DNA from: DATCJA01 sp963814955
GTDB taxonomy: Bacteria; Acidobacteriota; Vicinamibacteria; Vicinamibacterales; UBA2999
Direction of reading: 5' to 3'
Assembly: GCA_963814955.1 (NCBI GenBank)
Contig: CAWFEX010000008.1
Location: 930,001-994,000 of the forward strand
Length of the DNA: 64,000 nt
Shown: piece after piece, positions 35,050 to 46,644 of the stretch
How the letters are laid out: every line of letters begins with the position of its first letter
Numbering within the stretch: the first letter of the stretch is position 1
Position numbers and translations under genes: made by a program
The notes under the pieces: model-generated
Databases searched by the model: none
What the model was told of the DNA's origin: nothing
What the model saw: the letters and a program-made list of their open reading frames with translations, nothing else

Positions 35050-35211
35050 GGTCCTCCACCAACATGTGGACACTGGACGACTATCGCAACAGCAACGGTG
35101 CAAAGCGTATTCCGACGGAAATGTGAAGATTTGCGCCGAATCATGCGGGAACAGGGTACTCGCTTCGCGAGTCCCGTTTGCCCGCAATCGACGGCTGTGC
35201 GAAGCTGGGGA

Positions 35212-35850
35212 ATGCTGTGTCCGAGCTGCGGTCAGCGGAAAGCGAGGCGCGAGTGTCCCGCGCTCGGTCGGACGATCTGTCCGACGTGCTGCGGAACCAA
35301 GAGGCTCGTTGAAATCCAGTGTCCCAGCACGTGCGTGTATCTGGCCGCCGCACGTGAGCATCCGGCGGCCGCGGTGCGACGGCGTCAGGAGCAGGATGCC
35401 GCGCGTCTGGTTCCAACGATTCGTCACCTCACGGAGCGGCAGTACGAACTCTACTTTCTCTTTCAATCCGTCATCGCGCGGCACCGGCCCGAGGGGCTCG
35501 CACGACTGGTCGACGCCGACGTCGCGGAGGCCGCCGGTGCGGTGGCAGCGACGCTCGAAACGGCGGCGCGCGGCGTGATCTACGAGCACACACCCCAGTC
35601 ACACACAGCGCAGTCGCTCGCGAGGGCGATGCGGGTGCTGCTCGACCAGGTTCGAGAACAGGGTGCCAAGGTCTACGACGGAGAGGCGGCCATCGCACTG
35701 AGGGCCATCGAGCAGGGAGCGCGAACACTGCGCGCACCCGACGAGAGCGAGACGACATATCTCGAGCTCATGTGCCGGCTGCTGCAGGTCGGTCCAAGCG
35801 AGCCGACCGGCGCCGAGGCGACCCAGACCAGTTCGCTGATTTTGCCGTGA
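35212..35850 (+). CDS. Zinc-ribbon protein of unknown function
   Basis: 212 residues from ATG 35212, where a cysteine-rich domain begins at once: CPSCGQRKARRECPALGR, ICPTCCGTKR and EIQCPSTCVYL, i.e. four cysteine clusters in the first 40 residues, probably binding two metal ions. The rest is helical (YELYFLFQSVIARHRPEG; LARAMRVLLDQVREQG). The zinc ribbon suggests nucleic-acid or protein contact. Not a family I can name. Ends 42 bases before rpmB on the same strand, so it may be co-transcribed with the ribosomal gene. Confidence 0.75.
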   Translation: MLCPSCGQRKARRECPALGRTICPTCCGTKRLVEIQCPSTCVYLAAAREHPAAAVRRRQEQDAARLVPTIRHLTERQYELYFLFQSVIARHRPEGLARLVDADVAEAAGAVAATLETAARGVIYEHTPQSHTAQSLARAMRVLLDQVREQGAKVYDGEAAIALRAIEQGARTLRAPDESETTYLELMCRLLQVGPSEPTGAEATQTSSLILP

Positions 35851-35892
35851 ACTGCTAGAATTTCGGTTTCGGCATTCTTCGAAAGGCTATTC

Positions 35893-36084
35893 ATGGCGAA
35901 GCGGTGCGAAATCTGTGGTCGGGGACCTGTAGTCGGTCGGACGGTTTCCCACGCCCATAACGTCGGGCCCCGGCGGTTCGAACCGAACCTTCAGAGCGTA
36001 AGGGCCATCGTCAAGGGCGCAACCCGGCGGCTCCGGGTCTGCACGCGCTGCCTTCGGAACGGCAAGGTCAACAAGGCAGCTTGA
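35893..36084 (+). CDS. rpmB: 50S ribosomal protein L28
   Basis: 63 residues. MAKRCEICGRGPVVGRTVSHAHN followed by RRFEPNLQ and LRVCTRCLRNGKV is the L28 pattern, and the four cysteines (CEIC and CTRC) identify the zinc-binding C+ form. A TAGAAT -10-like element lies about 35 bases upstream, with a weak -35. ridA follows after one base. Confidence 0.97.
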   Translation: MAKRCEICGRGPVVGRTVSHAHNVGPRRFEPNLQSVRAIVKGATRRLRVCTRCLRNGKVNKAA

Positions 36085-36085
36085 C

Positions 36086-36466
36086 GTGCGGCAGGCCGTC
36101 GCCTCCTCTGACGCTCCGCGTCCGCTCGGCCCTTATTCTCCGGCGATTCGCGCGGGCAACTTACTCTTCATCTCCGGTCAGGTACCTGTTGACCCCGCAA
36201 CCGGCGCGGTTGTCGGCACCGACATTCGCGCGCAAACCGAGCAGGTCATGCGCAATATCGGCGCACTGCTGAAGTCAGCGGGTGCCGGCTTCGAGCACGT
36301 CGTCAGAACGACGGTGTTCCTCGCCGATCTGAATGAATTCGCCGAAATGAACAACTGCTATGCGGGGTTTGTGACCGACCCGCCGCCCGCGCGCGCCACT
36401 GTGCAGGTGGCGCGGCTGCCGCGAGACGTGAAGATCGAAGTCGACGCGATTGCGGTGATTCCCTAG
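36086..36466 (+). CDS. ridA: RidA family reactive-intermediate deaminase
   Basis: 126 residues from GTG 36086. It hydrolyses reactive enamine/imine intermediates formed by PLP enzymes. The family signature is visible: LGPYSPAIRAGNLLFISGQVPVD, the arginine in PPPARATVQVARLP, and the C-terminal VKIEVDAIAVIP. Starts one base after the rpmB stop, so the two are translated together; the pairing is unusual but not informative. Confidence 0.95.
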   Translation: MRQAVASSDAPRPLGPYSPAIRAGNLLFISGQVPVDPATGAVVGTDIRAQTEQVMRNIGALLKSAGAGFEHVVRTTVFLADLNEFAEMNNCYAGFVTDPPPARATVQVARLPRDVKIEVDAIAVIP

Positions 36467-36506
36467 GTCAAAGGTCAAAGGGCAAAGGGCAGGCAAAGGT
36501 CAAAGG
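36466..36506. repeat. Heptamer array (GGTCAAA) between ridA and rel
   Basis: GGTCAAA, GGTCAAA, GGGCAAA, GGGCA, GGCAAA, GGTCAAA run from inside the ridA stop codon to just before the rel stop codon. Only one orientation is present here. Confidence 0.7.
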
Positions 36507-36510
36507 CCGC

Positions 36511-38685
<2,175 letters not shown>

Positions 38686-38797
38686 TCAGGATGGTGTCTA
38701 AGGCCTTTAGGACGCGCCGGGGCCGGGCCTTGCCTGCCGCCATCTTCATGATAGAAGTGGGGTTGAAGGGGGGTCAAGAAAACGGTCGGGCAGGTTC

Positions 38798-38827
38798 TTG
38801 ACTCGCCAGAAACGGCATCACTATACT
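38798..38827 (+). promoter_or_regulatory. Putative promoter for the TPR lipoprotein gene
   Basis: TTGACT (38798-38803), 18 bases, TATACT (38822-38827), each one base from consensus. A start near 38834 gives a leader of about 115 bases to the ATG at 38949. The rest of the rel-TPR gap shows nothing else. Confidence 0.55.
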
Positions 38828-38948
38828 GGCGCGCTTGCAGGACTTGCGGCAGGCTCCACTTGCCCGCCCGGCCGTGGGAAACGTCAACGCAGGAAATTCG
38901 GCCGCAATGCGGCCATTGGTGTGCTCCAAGAGGTGTAAGGGGGAGAGG

Positions 38949-39944
38949 ATGCGAAAGTACTCGTTTCAAGGGCTGATCGGCGCACGAGGCGCGTTCGTGC
39001 TGGTCGCTGGCCTCGCCGTGACCGCTGCCGGGTGCGGCCAGATCAACATGTTGAAGGCCCGGATGGCGTTGAAGGACGCCCACACGGCCTATCAGCAGCA
39101 GGATTACCGTGGCGCGGTTACGCGGTACGAAGAGGCCATTGAGGCGGATCCAACACAGACCGAGGCGTACTTCTACCTGGGAAACAGCTACGACAATATG
39201 TACCGGCCGACGCGCAAGGGCGAAGCGGCCAACGACGCGCTGATCGACAATGCGGTCGCCAATTACAAGAAGGCGGTCGAAAGGGAGCAGCGGCCTGAGC
39301 TCAAGAAACTCGCGCTCCAGTACCTGGCGAACGCCTATGGCGCGGACAAACTGAACGACCCGGCCCAGTCGGAACCTGTCGTCCAGCAACTGATCGATAT
39401 GGATCCCAGCGATCATGTGAACTATTTCGCCCTGGCTCGCATCTACGAGGACAGCGGCGACTACGAGAGGGCCGAACAGACTCTCGTCAAAGCGCGCGAC
39501 GCGAGGCCGACGGAACCCGCCGTCTACACCACGCTGGCCGCTTTCTACAACCGGCAGGGGAACTTCGACGGGGCGATCGAGGCACTTCAGTCGCGCGCCG
39601 AACGTGAACCGAACAACCCCGAATCGTTCTACACCATCGCAACCTACTACTGGGAGAAGGCGTACCGCGACTTCAGTCTGAGCGATCCCGAGAAGCTGAA
39701 GCACGTCCAGGCCGGATTGACGTCGATCGACAAGGCGATCTCCTTGAACAATATGTACATGGAAGCGCTGGTCTACAAGAACCTGCTGCTGCGCGTGCAG
39801 GCAAACCTGGAGCGGAATCCCGCACGACAGCAGGCGCTGCTCAGGGAAGCCGAACAGCTCAGCAACCGCGCCGAGGAAATCCGCAAGGCGAACGCATCCG
39901 GCGGCTCGCAACCGGCGGGCGCTGCCGCCAAGAGCGGCGCGTAA
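38949..39944 (+). CDS. Tetratricopeptide-repeat lipoprotein
   Basis: 331 residues from ATG 38949, preceded by a strong GGGGGAGAGG. A lipoprotein signal ends at the lipobox TAAGC (C29), then TPR motifs cover most of the chain (AHTAYQQQDYRGAVTRYEEAIEADP; ALARIYEDSGDYERAEQTL; TTLAAFYNRQGNFDGAIEAL). The last 20 residues are a low-complexity alanine/glycine/serine tail. TPR lipoproteins act as outer- or inner-membrane scaffolds; the partner is unknown. A terminator follows at 39974. Two TPR proteins are in this window. Confidence 0.88.
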   Translation: MRKYSFQGLIGARGAFVLVAGLAVTAAGCGQINMLKARMALKDAHTAYQQQDYRGAVTRYEEAIEADPTQTEAYFYLGNSYDNMYRPTRKGEAANDALIDNAVANYKKAVEREQRPELKKLALQYLANAYGADKLNDPAQSEPVVQQLIDMDPSDHVNYFALARIYEDSGDYERAEQTLVKARDARPTEPAVYTTLAAFYNRQGNFDGAIEALQSRAEREPNNPESFYTIATYYWEKAYRDFSLSDPEKLKHVQAGLTSIDKAISLNNMYMEALVYKNLLLRVQANLERNPARQQALLREAEQLSNRAEEIRKANASGGSQPAGAAAKSGA

Positions 39945-39973
39945 TCACTCACGCATTTTCGGAGGCTTTCCGA

Positions 39974-40002
39974 GGGCCGCGCTCTTTAGAGGCGGCCCTT
40001 TT
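39974..40002 (+). terminator. Intrinsic terminator after the TPR lipoprotein
   Basis: GGGCCGC (39974-39980), 11-base loop, GCGGCCC (39992-39998), then TTTT. Thirty bases after the stop codon. Standard form. Confidence 0.8.
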
Positions 40003-40133
40003 CATGTACAATTCGGTTCGTACGTCCCGGGCCTGTACACCCCATAAATTTCAGTTCATACCGCTGTAATGCAGTATTGATACGCTTCGCGATTGCTTAT
40101 CCGAATCACCCGTAAATTGTTGGAGAGAAATAC

Positions 40134-43100
40134 GTGATGTACATCAGACGTTGGCCGGTCGTTCTCGCGTTCTGCGCGGTCGCGGCCTGGCCGTTCGGCA
40201 ATCTCTACGCCCAAGGCGTCACGACCGGCGCCATCAGCGGCATCGTGACCGACGCGCAGCAACAGCCCGTTGCAGGCGCCAGCGTCATTGCGATCCATGA
40301 ACCGTCGGGAACCACATACGAAGGCGTTACGCGCGCGGATGGACGATTTTCTATTCCGGGCATGCGCGTCGGCGGCCCGTACAGCGTGACGGTCGCGTTC
40401 GTCGGCGGCAGCGGGACGGCCTTCCAGCCTGAAACCCAGAGCGATATCGCCGTGAACCTTGGCATCGCGACCGACCTGATATTTACCGTTCAGCCCATTG
40501 CCGTGACCGAAGAAGTGACCGTGACCGCTACCGTTGACCCGGTGTTCAGTTCCAGTCGAACGGGGGCCGCGACCGCGATAATGCGGGAGGAAATCCAGCT
40601 GCTGCCTACGTTGTCTGGACGCATTGGAGACGTGACGCGTCTCACTCCCCAGGCGAGCGGCGGCAGTGGTTTCGTAGGCCAGGACGGCAGGATGAACAAC
40701 ATGACCGTCGACGGCTCATCGTTCAATGCGACGTTTGGCGTCTCAAGCAGTCAGCCGGGTGACCGGACAGGGGTCGCGCCGATCTCGCTGGAAGCCATCG
40801 AGCAGATACAGGTCAGCGTCGCGCCCTTCGACGTTCGTCAGGGCAGTTTCGTGGGAGCCGGCGTGAATACCGTGACGCGGAGCGGAACGAACCAGTTGAG
40901 CGGATCGTTCTTTCACCGCTTCCGCAACCAGGACTGGGTAGGCACGGACGCCGCTGGACAGGTTGTGAGTCCCGGCACTTTCACGTTCCGGAACACCGGT
41001 GGATGGGCGTCGGGACCGATCCTCAGGAACAAGTGGTTCGCGTTCGGCAACTATGAAGACGAGCGGGACGTACGGCCGTTGTCGACGTTCAGGGCGAACC
41101 AGGGTGGTGAACCGGTCCTAGGCAACGTGACCCGTGTGCTCAACTCCGATATGTCCGCGCTGAGTTCGTTCCTGCAGTCACGCTTCAATTACGAGGCGGG
41201 ACCATACGAGAACCTCGACGATGAGACACCTGCGAAGCGGTTCCTGCTGCGCAGCGACTTCAATATTAACAATTCCAACAAGTTGAACGTCCGCTATAAC
41301 TACCTCGATTCCTTCACGGACACCAACCTGTCCAGCTCGACGTCGGCATTGCGAGGGCGCAGCAACGGCACCACCGCGTTTCTGACCTTTCAGAACTCGA
41401 CCTACCAGATCCTGGAGAACATCAAATCCGGCATCGGGGAATGGAACGCTGTCATCGGCAGCACGATGGCGAACTCACTCCAAACCGGGTACACATACCA
41501 AGACGAGAGCCGCGCGGCGCGCGGGACCACCTTCCCGTTCGTCGACGTCTTCGAGGGCGGGACGTCCTACGTCTCGTTCGGATTCGAGCCGTTCACGCCG
41601 AACAACGAGCTCCGCTACGGCACGTTCCAGCTCCAGGACAACTTCACCAAGTTCAGCAACCAGCACTCGTGGACCTTCGGCGTATACGCGGAAAAGTTCG
41701 ATGCAGAGAACATCTTCTACGGAGGCTGCTGCCCGCAGAGCGCATACGGCTACAACTCCCTCGCCGACTTCTACGCCGATGCGAACGGCTTCTTAGCGAA
41801 CCCAAATCGCACAACCGCACCCGTGACTCTCTCACGCTTTCAGGTGCGCTGGATCAATATCCCCAATCTGAACAAGCCCGAGCAGCTCGTCAATGTCTGG
41901 TACACAGCGGGGTATGCGCAGGACGAGTGGCGGCTGCGATCGAACCTGACCGTCACCGGAGGCGTGCGCTTCGACGTGTCGCGGTTCAAGAACACGGCGT
42001 ACAGGAACACCGCCGCCGATGCGCTGACGTTCCGCGACGAGGACGGCAATCCTATCAAGTACGACACCGGCAGCCTGCCGGATCCGACAATTCTGTGGTC
42101 ACCACGGTTGGGCATCAACTGGGACCTCAACGGCGACCAGATGATCCAGGTGCGCGGCGGCACCGGCGTCTTCAGCGGCCGACCCGCGTATGCGTGGATC
42201 TCCAATCAGCTTGGCAATACGGGGACGCTGGTCGGCGAGCGGATCATCGACAACACCACGGCGTTTCCGTTCAATCCAAACCCCGATACATACAAACCGG
42301 CGCCGACCGGGAGCGGGGCCGCGAGCTATCAGCTGAACGTTGTCGATGCCGATTTCCAGTTCCCCCAGGTGTGGCGGAGCAATATCGCGGTCGACCGTAG
42401 ACTCCCATTCGGCCTGGTCAGCACGAGCGAGTTGATCTTCGCTCGCGACGTCAACAGCGTCCGCTATATCAACGCGAACCTGCCTCCCGCGCAATCAACA
42501 TTTGTGGGCGGCGACAACCGTCCCCGCTGGGTCGGCACGACGTGCGCGGCCAACGGCCAGCCCGGGGGGTGCGTGAATCGAATCAACAACGACGCGGGCA
42601 ACCAGGTGACCTTCAACTACGTCCTGCTGAATGGTGGCGAAGGGAGCTCGTGGAACTTCTCGCAGACGCTCGCCAAAACGACGGCATTCGGACTGTCGCT
42701 CCGCAGCGCCTACAGCTACGGCATCTCGAAGTCCCACGTCGATCCGGAATCGACGGCCGCCACGAGCTATGCCCGGATCGCGGCATCAGGAGATCCCAAC
42801 AACGCAGGGATCGCGCACTCACTGTGGTCGCCCGGGCACCGCGTGTATGCACTCGTTAACTATACCCGCGAGTACTTCAGCTTCGGCTCGACGTCGGTCT
42901 CACTCTTCTGGGAAGCGCGCCACAACATCGCGTCGAGCACTCCGTCGTCGCGAATCAGCTATGTCTTCGCGGGCGACATGAACAACGACGGCGTCAGCGC
43001 CAACGACCTGATTTACGTCCCGCGTGACGCGTCGGAGATGAACTTCGCGCCGTTCACGGTGGGAACGCGAACATTTACCGCCGAGGAACAGGCTGCGGCC

Positions 43101-43508
43101 TTCGATCAGTTCATCCGCCAGGATCCGTACCTAAGTAAGCGGCGGGGCCAGTACGCCGAGCGCTTCGGTGCAGTTATGCCCATGCTCCGCCGGACGGACT
43201 TGAGCATCATGCAGGATGTCTTCCGCAATGTCGGCGGCAAGCGGAATGCCTTCCAGATTCGCGCCGACATCACCAACCTCGGGAATCTACTCAACAGCAA
43301 CTGGGGCGTCGGCCGCCGGCCGGTCGCCGCAGCCACGACCAACAATGCTGTGCAGATTCTCACGAACCCCGGGGTTGACGCACAGGGGCGCGCGAATTAC
43401 CGCCTGTCCCTGGCGAACAACGAGCTGATCACCGAGTCGTTCCAGAAAACAGCGTTTACTGGCGATGTCTATCAGTTGATGCTCAGCCTGCGGTACAGTT
43501 TCAACTAG
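40134..43508 (+). CDS. TonB-dependent outer-membrane receptor, Oar-like, with carboxypeptidase-regulatory domain
   Basis: 1124 residues. Signal peptide (to about residue 26, LYA), then a carboxypeptidase-regulatory-like fold (GAISGIVTDAQQQPVAGASVIAIHEPSGTTY to about 115), a plug domain (about 125-235 with TRLTPQASGG, RMNNMTVDGSS, VAPFDVRQGSFVGAGVNTVTRSGTNQLSG) and a long beta-barrel ending in SLRYSFN, an aromatic end suitable for BAM insertion. The start is GTG 40134 or ATG 40137 with GGAGAG upstream. It takes up large or complex substrates driven by TonB. Oar-type proteins are numerous in Acidobacteriota. No glycan genes or sigma regulators are adjacent. Confidence 0.92.
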   Translation: MMYIRRWPVVLAFCAVAAWPFGNLYAQGVTTGAISGIVTDAQQQPVAGASVIAIHEPSGTTYEGVTRADGRFSIPGMRVGGPYSVTVAFVGGSGTAFQPETQSDIAVNLGIATDLIFTVQPIAVTEEVTVTATVDPVFSSSRTGAATAIMREEIQLLPTLSGRIGDVTRLTPQASGGSGFVGQDGRMNNMTVDGSSFNATFGVSSSQPGDRTGVAPISLEAIEQIQVSVAPFDVRQGSFVGAGVNTVTRSGTNQLSGSFFHRFRNQDWVGTDAAGQVVSPGTFTFRNTGGWASGPILRNKWFAFGNYEDERDVRPLSTFRANQGGEPVLGNVTRVLNSDMSALSSFLQSRFNYEAGPYENLDDETPAKRFLLRSDFNINNSNKLNVRYNYLDSFTDTNLSSSTSALRGRSNGTTAFLTFQNSTYQILENIKSGIGEWNAVIGSTMANSLQTGYTYQDESRAARGTTFPFVDVFEGGTSYVSFGFEPFTPNNELRYGTFQLQDNFTKFSNQHSWTFGVYAEKFDAENIFYGGCCPQSAYGYNSLADFYADANGFLANPNRTTAPVTLSRFQVRWINIPNLNKPEQLVNVWYTAGYAQDEWRLRSNLTVTGGVRFDVSRFKNTAYRNTAADALTFRDEDGNPIKYDTGSLPDPTILWSPRLGINWDLNGDQMIQVRGGTGVFSGRPAYAWISNQLGNTGTLVGERIIDNTTAFPFNPNPDTYKPAPTGSGAASYQLNVVDADFQFPQVWRSNIAVDRRLPFGLVSTSELIFARDVNSVRYINANLPPAQSTFVGGDNRPRWVGTTCAANGQPGGCVNRINNDAGNQVTFNYVLLNGGEGSSWNFSQTLAKTTAFGLSLRSAYSYGISKSHVDPESTAATSYARIAASGDPNNAGIAHSLWSPGHRVYALVNYTREYFSFGSTSVSLFWEARHNIASSTPSSRISYVFAGDMNNDGVSANDLIYVPRDASEMNFAPFTVGTRTFTAEEQAAAFDQFIRQDPYLSKRRGQYAERFGAVMPMLRRTDLSIMQDVFRNVGGKRNAFQIRADITNLGNLLNSNWGVGRRPVAAATTNNAVQILTNPGVDAQGRANYRLSLANNELITESFQKTAFTGDVYQLMLSLRYSFN

Positions 43509-43535
43509 GTCGCGCTTTCGGTTCGGGCTTCAAGG

Positions 43536-43564
43536 CGGCCGGCGCTTCCGAGTGGCGCCGGCCG
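43536..43564 (+). terminator. Terminator-like hairpin after the receptor gene
   Basis: CGGCCGGCGC (43536-43545), nine-base loop, GCGCCGGCCG (43555-43564), then TTGCTGTTG. A perfect ten-base stem with an imperfect T-tract, 28 bases after the stop codon. Confidence 0.65.
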
Positions 43565-43606
43565 TTGCTGTTGCGGCCGCCACCAGTCATACAATACCTT
43601 CCCGCC

Positions 43607-44596
43607 ATGGCCCCAGTCGTCCTGCTGATCGCCGCGATCGTCCTCGGCGGTCTCAGCACGGTATTCAATCCCCGCGAGTTCGCCCGCAATCACGGCGGGA
43701 TCACCCGCCTGTCGATTGCCACGGGCAATACCGGCGGCGTCTACTACCCGTACGGCGGCGGACTGGCCAAAGTCATCGGCGAGTCGCTGCCACGCGTCGA
43801 GGCGACCGCGGAAGTGACGGCGGCTTCGGTTGACAACCTCAAGCTGCTGCAGCTCGGGAAGGTCGATCTCGCGTTCGTGCTCGCCGACACGCTGGACGAG
43901 GCGGTCAAGGGACGCGGTCTTTTCGAGAGAACCGGCGCGGTCGGGGCACGGACGCTTGCGGTGCTCTATCCGAACTACACGCACGTCGTCACGGTCGACG
44001 GCAAGGGGATCGAGCGGCTGTCGGACCTCCGAGGCAAAGTGGTGTCTACGGGGTCTCCTGGCAGCGGGACCGAGGTTATCGCGCTTCGCGTGCTGCGGGC
44101 GGCCGGACTCGACCCCTCGCGCGACATCCGCCGGCAGGCCTTGTCGGTCAATGCGTCGGCAGACGCGCTGAAAGACGACAAGATCGACGCATTCTTCTGG
44201 AGCGGAGGACTTCCCACGGCATCGGTCCTCGACGTCGCGAGCACCGTAGGCATCACGGCACGACTCGTGCGGAACGATGATGTCCTCGCCACGCTGCAGG
44301 CCGCCCACGGACCGGAGCTTTACAAAAGACTGGTGATCCCGAGCGGCACTTATCCTGGCCAGGATGCCGATGTCGGGGTGATTGGCGTGGAAAACGCGCT
44401 CATCGTCGACGAGACGATGGACGAGAAGATGGCGTACGACCTCACGCGAACCCTTTTCGAAAAGCGGTCCGAGCTCGCCGCGATTCACCCCGAGGCGCGC
44501 CACCTCGACCCCGCACGGGCGATCGTCGGCTCACCCGCCAGGTTCCATCCCGGCGCAATCCGCTACTACCAGGGCCGCGGTGTGTGGAACCCGTAG
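43607..44596 (+). CDS. TAXI family TRAP transporter solute-binding protein
   Basis: 329 residues from ATG 43607, with a hydrophobic leader MAPVVLLIAAIVLGGL. The mature part matches TAXI-type binding proteins: SIATGNTGGVYYPYGGGLAKVI, VDNLKLLQLGKVDLAFVLADT, and LRGKVVSTGSPGSGTEV. It captures an organic anion or glutamate-like solute in the periplasm for the fused permease encoded next, which it overlaps by 13 bases. Substrate not defined by sequence. Confidence 0.9.
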   Translation: MAPVVLLIAAIVLGGLSTVFNPREFARNHGGITRLSIATGNTGGVYYPYGGGLAKVIGESLPRVEATAEVTAASVDNLKLLQLGKVDLAFVLADTLDEAVKGRGLFERTGAVGARTLAVLYPNYTHVVTVDGKGIERLSDLRGKVVSTGSPGSGTEVIALRVLRAAGLDPSRDIRRQALSVNASADALKDDKIDAFFWSGGLPTASVLDVASTVGITARLVRNDDVLATLQAAHGPELYKRLVIPSGTYPGQDADVGVIGVENALIVDETMDEKMAYDLTRTLFEKRSELAAIHPEARHLDPARAIVGSPARFHPGAIRYYQGRGVWNP

Positions 44597-46560
44597 CCGC
44601 GGTTACCACGGCACCTGACGATCTCGGGGCCGAATCTCCCACGCGTGCTCTCGGCGGCAACGCGGGACGTCTTGGGGCCATTCTGGCCGCTGTGCTGTCG
44701 CTCTACGCGCTCTATTGGGTGGTGGGTATCGTTCAGCCGTTCGTATACCGCGTCACCTTCCTGCTTGTGACACTGGTGCTCAGCTTTCTCTTCTATCCGT
44801 CAGGCGCCGAGGACCGCACCCGTGTGACTCGTATGGACTGGGCGCTCATCGCCGTCACCTGCGTGGCGCTCGCATGGCCCATCATCGACTTCGAGAATTT
44901 TATCTACCGATCCGCCGATCCCAACGCCATCGATGTCGCGCTGGGAACGATCACCATCGTTGCGGTGCTCGAAGCCACACGCCGGACCACTGGCCTCATC
45001 CTGCCGGTGACCGCAGGTGTGTTTCTGGCCTACGCGTTCTATGGCCCGCTGCTCGACCTCGTCGGCCTCGGCCTGCTGGGTCACCGCGGCTACGATCCGC
45101 AGCGAATCGTCGGTACTTTGTACATGACGCTCGAAGGCATTTTCGGAGTGCCTCTCGATGTCGCTGCCACGTACATCATCCTGTTTTCCCTGTATGGCGC
45201 CGTTCTGACGATGTCGGGCGCCGGCAAGTTCTTTCTCGACTGGTCGATGGCTGCGGTCGGAAAGTCCGGGGGAGGCGCAGGCCCTGGTCGCGCCGTGACC
45301 GTCGCAGGGTTGCTGCTTGGAACCATCTCCGGGAGCGGCGTAGCGAACACCGTGACACTTGGCTCCGTCGCCTGGCCGCTCCTGAAACGCGCACAGTATC
45401 CGCCGGCCATGGGCGGCGCCATCCTTTCGGCCGCTGGAATCGGCGCGATCATCTGCCCGCCCGCGCTTGGCGCAGCGGCGTTCATCATCGCGGAGTTCCT
45501 TCGCATCACCTACCTGAAGGTGATCGTGATGGCCGTCATCCCCGCGCTGCTGTACTTCTTTTCAATCTTCCTGATGATTGAAGCGGACACACGGCGTGCC
45601 GGGGCGAAACCGGTTGACGTCGCGTCACCATCGCTGTGGGAAATCACCCGGCAGTCCGGCTACCACTTCATAGCCCTGATCGGCGTGCCGGCGATGCTTC
45701 TGATGGGTATGACCGCGTTCCGCTCGGTCTTCTACTCAATGATCCTGGCCGTCGCCCTCAGCTTCATCGATCGGCGGAATGCGCTGTGGCCGCGCCGGCT
45801 CCTTCAGGCCTTGTCCACAGGCGGACGCAGCGTGTTACCGGTGGCAGCGACTACGGCGACAGCAGGGATCATCGTCGGGACCGTCACGTTGACTGGTCTC
45901 GGACTGAAGATCGCCGGCCTCATTGTGGCGCTGGCGGGTGGCCAGCTCTTTCTAACCGTGCTTTATTCGGCGCTGGCAGTCTGGATGCTCGGTCTGGCTG
46001 TCCCGGTGACCGCTTCCTACATCATTGCCGCGGTTATGGTGGCTCCAGCAATGGTGCAGGTTGGCGTTCCCGACCTCGCCGCGCACATGTTCATCTTCTA
46101 TTACGCGGTGCTGTCAGAGGTAAGCCCTCCAACGGCGTTGTCACCGTTCGCTGCGGCGGCTATTACCGGCGCCCGTCCGTTCCCAACAATGATGCTGACG
46201 TGGAAGTACACGCTTCCCGCCTTCGTGTTCCCGTTCGCCTTCACATTGAGCGAGCAGGGTCTGGGGCTGCTCATGCAGGGACCACCAGCGCAAATCGTTC
46301 TCTCGACGGGAACAGCGGTCGCCGGCGTTCTGGCGCTGGCGGCAGGGCTGGGCGGCTGGATTCGCGGACCCGCTAATGCCGTCGAGCGAATCGTCGCGAC
46401 CGTCGGCGGCGTGCTCCTGTTCTACGCGGGGACGCTTTCGGACGTGGCAGGCCTGGTGCTCCTCGCCACGGCGATTGTGGGTCACCTCGTGCGCATTCGA
46501 GCGACGGCGAACGAGCGAACGGCGTCAGCGTACCCGCAAGGCGTCGATCCGGCTGAATGA
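44584..46560 (+). CDS. TAXI-type TRAP transporter fused permease (DctQM-like)
   Basis: 658 residues with many transmembrane spans (about 16). The N-terminal small-permease-like part is fused to the large DctM-type channel, the usual TAXI arrangement: TMSGAGKFFLDWSMAAVGKSGG, GTISGSGVANTVTLGS, SAAGIGAIICPPALGAAAF, and the SEVSPPTALSPFAAAAITGARP signature near the C-terminus. A GTG start inside the binding-protein gene keeps the 2-gene operon compact. Uses sodium or proton gradient to import the solute. A hairpin terminator follows. Confidence 0.92.
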   Translation: MEPVAAVTTAPDDLGAESPTRALGGNAGRLGAILAAVLSLYALYWVVGIVQPFVYRVTFLLVTLVLSFLFYPSGAEDRTRVTRMDWALIAVTCVALAWPIIDFENFIYRSADPNAIDVALGTITIVAVLEATRRTTGLILPVTAGVFLAYAFYGPLLDLVGLGLLGHRGYDPQRIVGTLYMTLEGIFGVPLDVAATYIILFSLYGAVLTMSGAGKFFLDWSMAAVGKSGGGAGPGRAVTVAGLLLGTISGSGVANTVTLGSVAWPLLKRAQYPPAMGGAILSAAGIGAIICPPALGAAAFIIAEFLRITYLKVIVMAVIPALLYFFSIFLMIEADTRRAGAKPVDVASPSLWEITRQSGYHFIALIGVPAMLLMGMTAFRSVFYSMILAVALSFIDRRNALWPRRLLQALSTGGRSVLPVAATTATAGIIVGTVTLTGLGLKIAGLIVALAGGQLFLTVLYSALAVWMLGLAVPVTASYIIAAVMVAPAMVQVGVPDLAAHMFIFYYAVLSEVSPPTALSPFAAAAITGARPFPTMMLTWKYTLPAFVFPFAFTLSEQGLGLLMQGPPAQIVLSTGTAVAGVLALAAGLGGWIRGPANAVERIVATVGGVLLFYAGTLSDVAGLVLLATAIVGHLVRIRATANERTASAYPQGVDPAE

Positions 46561-46575
46561 AGGCCCACAAAAAGA

Positions 46576-46602
46576 AAGGGCCGCGGTGTTCCAGCGGCCC
46601 TT
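46576..46602. terminator. Bidirectional hairpin between the TRAP operon and the exbD gene
   Basis: AAGGGCCGC (46576-46584), nine-base loop, GCGGCCCTT (46594-46602), with AAAG before it and GGTTTTG after it. It can end transcription from either side. Confidence 0.7.
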
Positions 46603-46608
46603 GGTTTT

Positions 46609-46633
46609 GTCCGGCTGAAGCCGGCAATACGTG
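46609..46633. repeat. GGCT-NN-AGCC palindromic repeat, intergenic copy
   Basis: CCGGCT (46611-46616), GA, AGCCGG (46619-46624), preceded by GT and followed by CAATACGT. Its GTCCGGCT.AAGCCGG core and trailing TACGT match the copy inside moaE. Confidence 0.65.
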
Positions 46634-46644
46634 TTGCCTGACTG

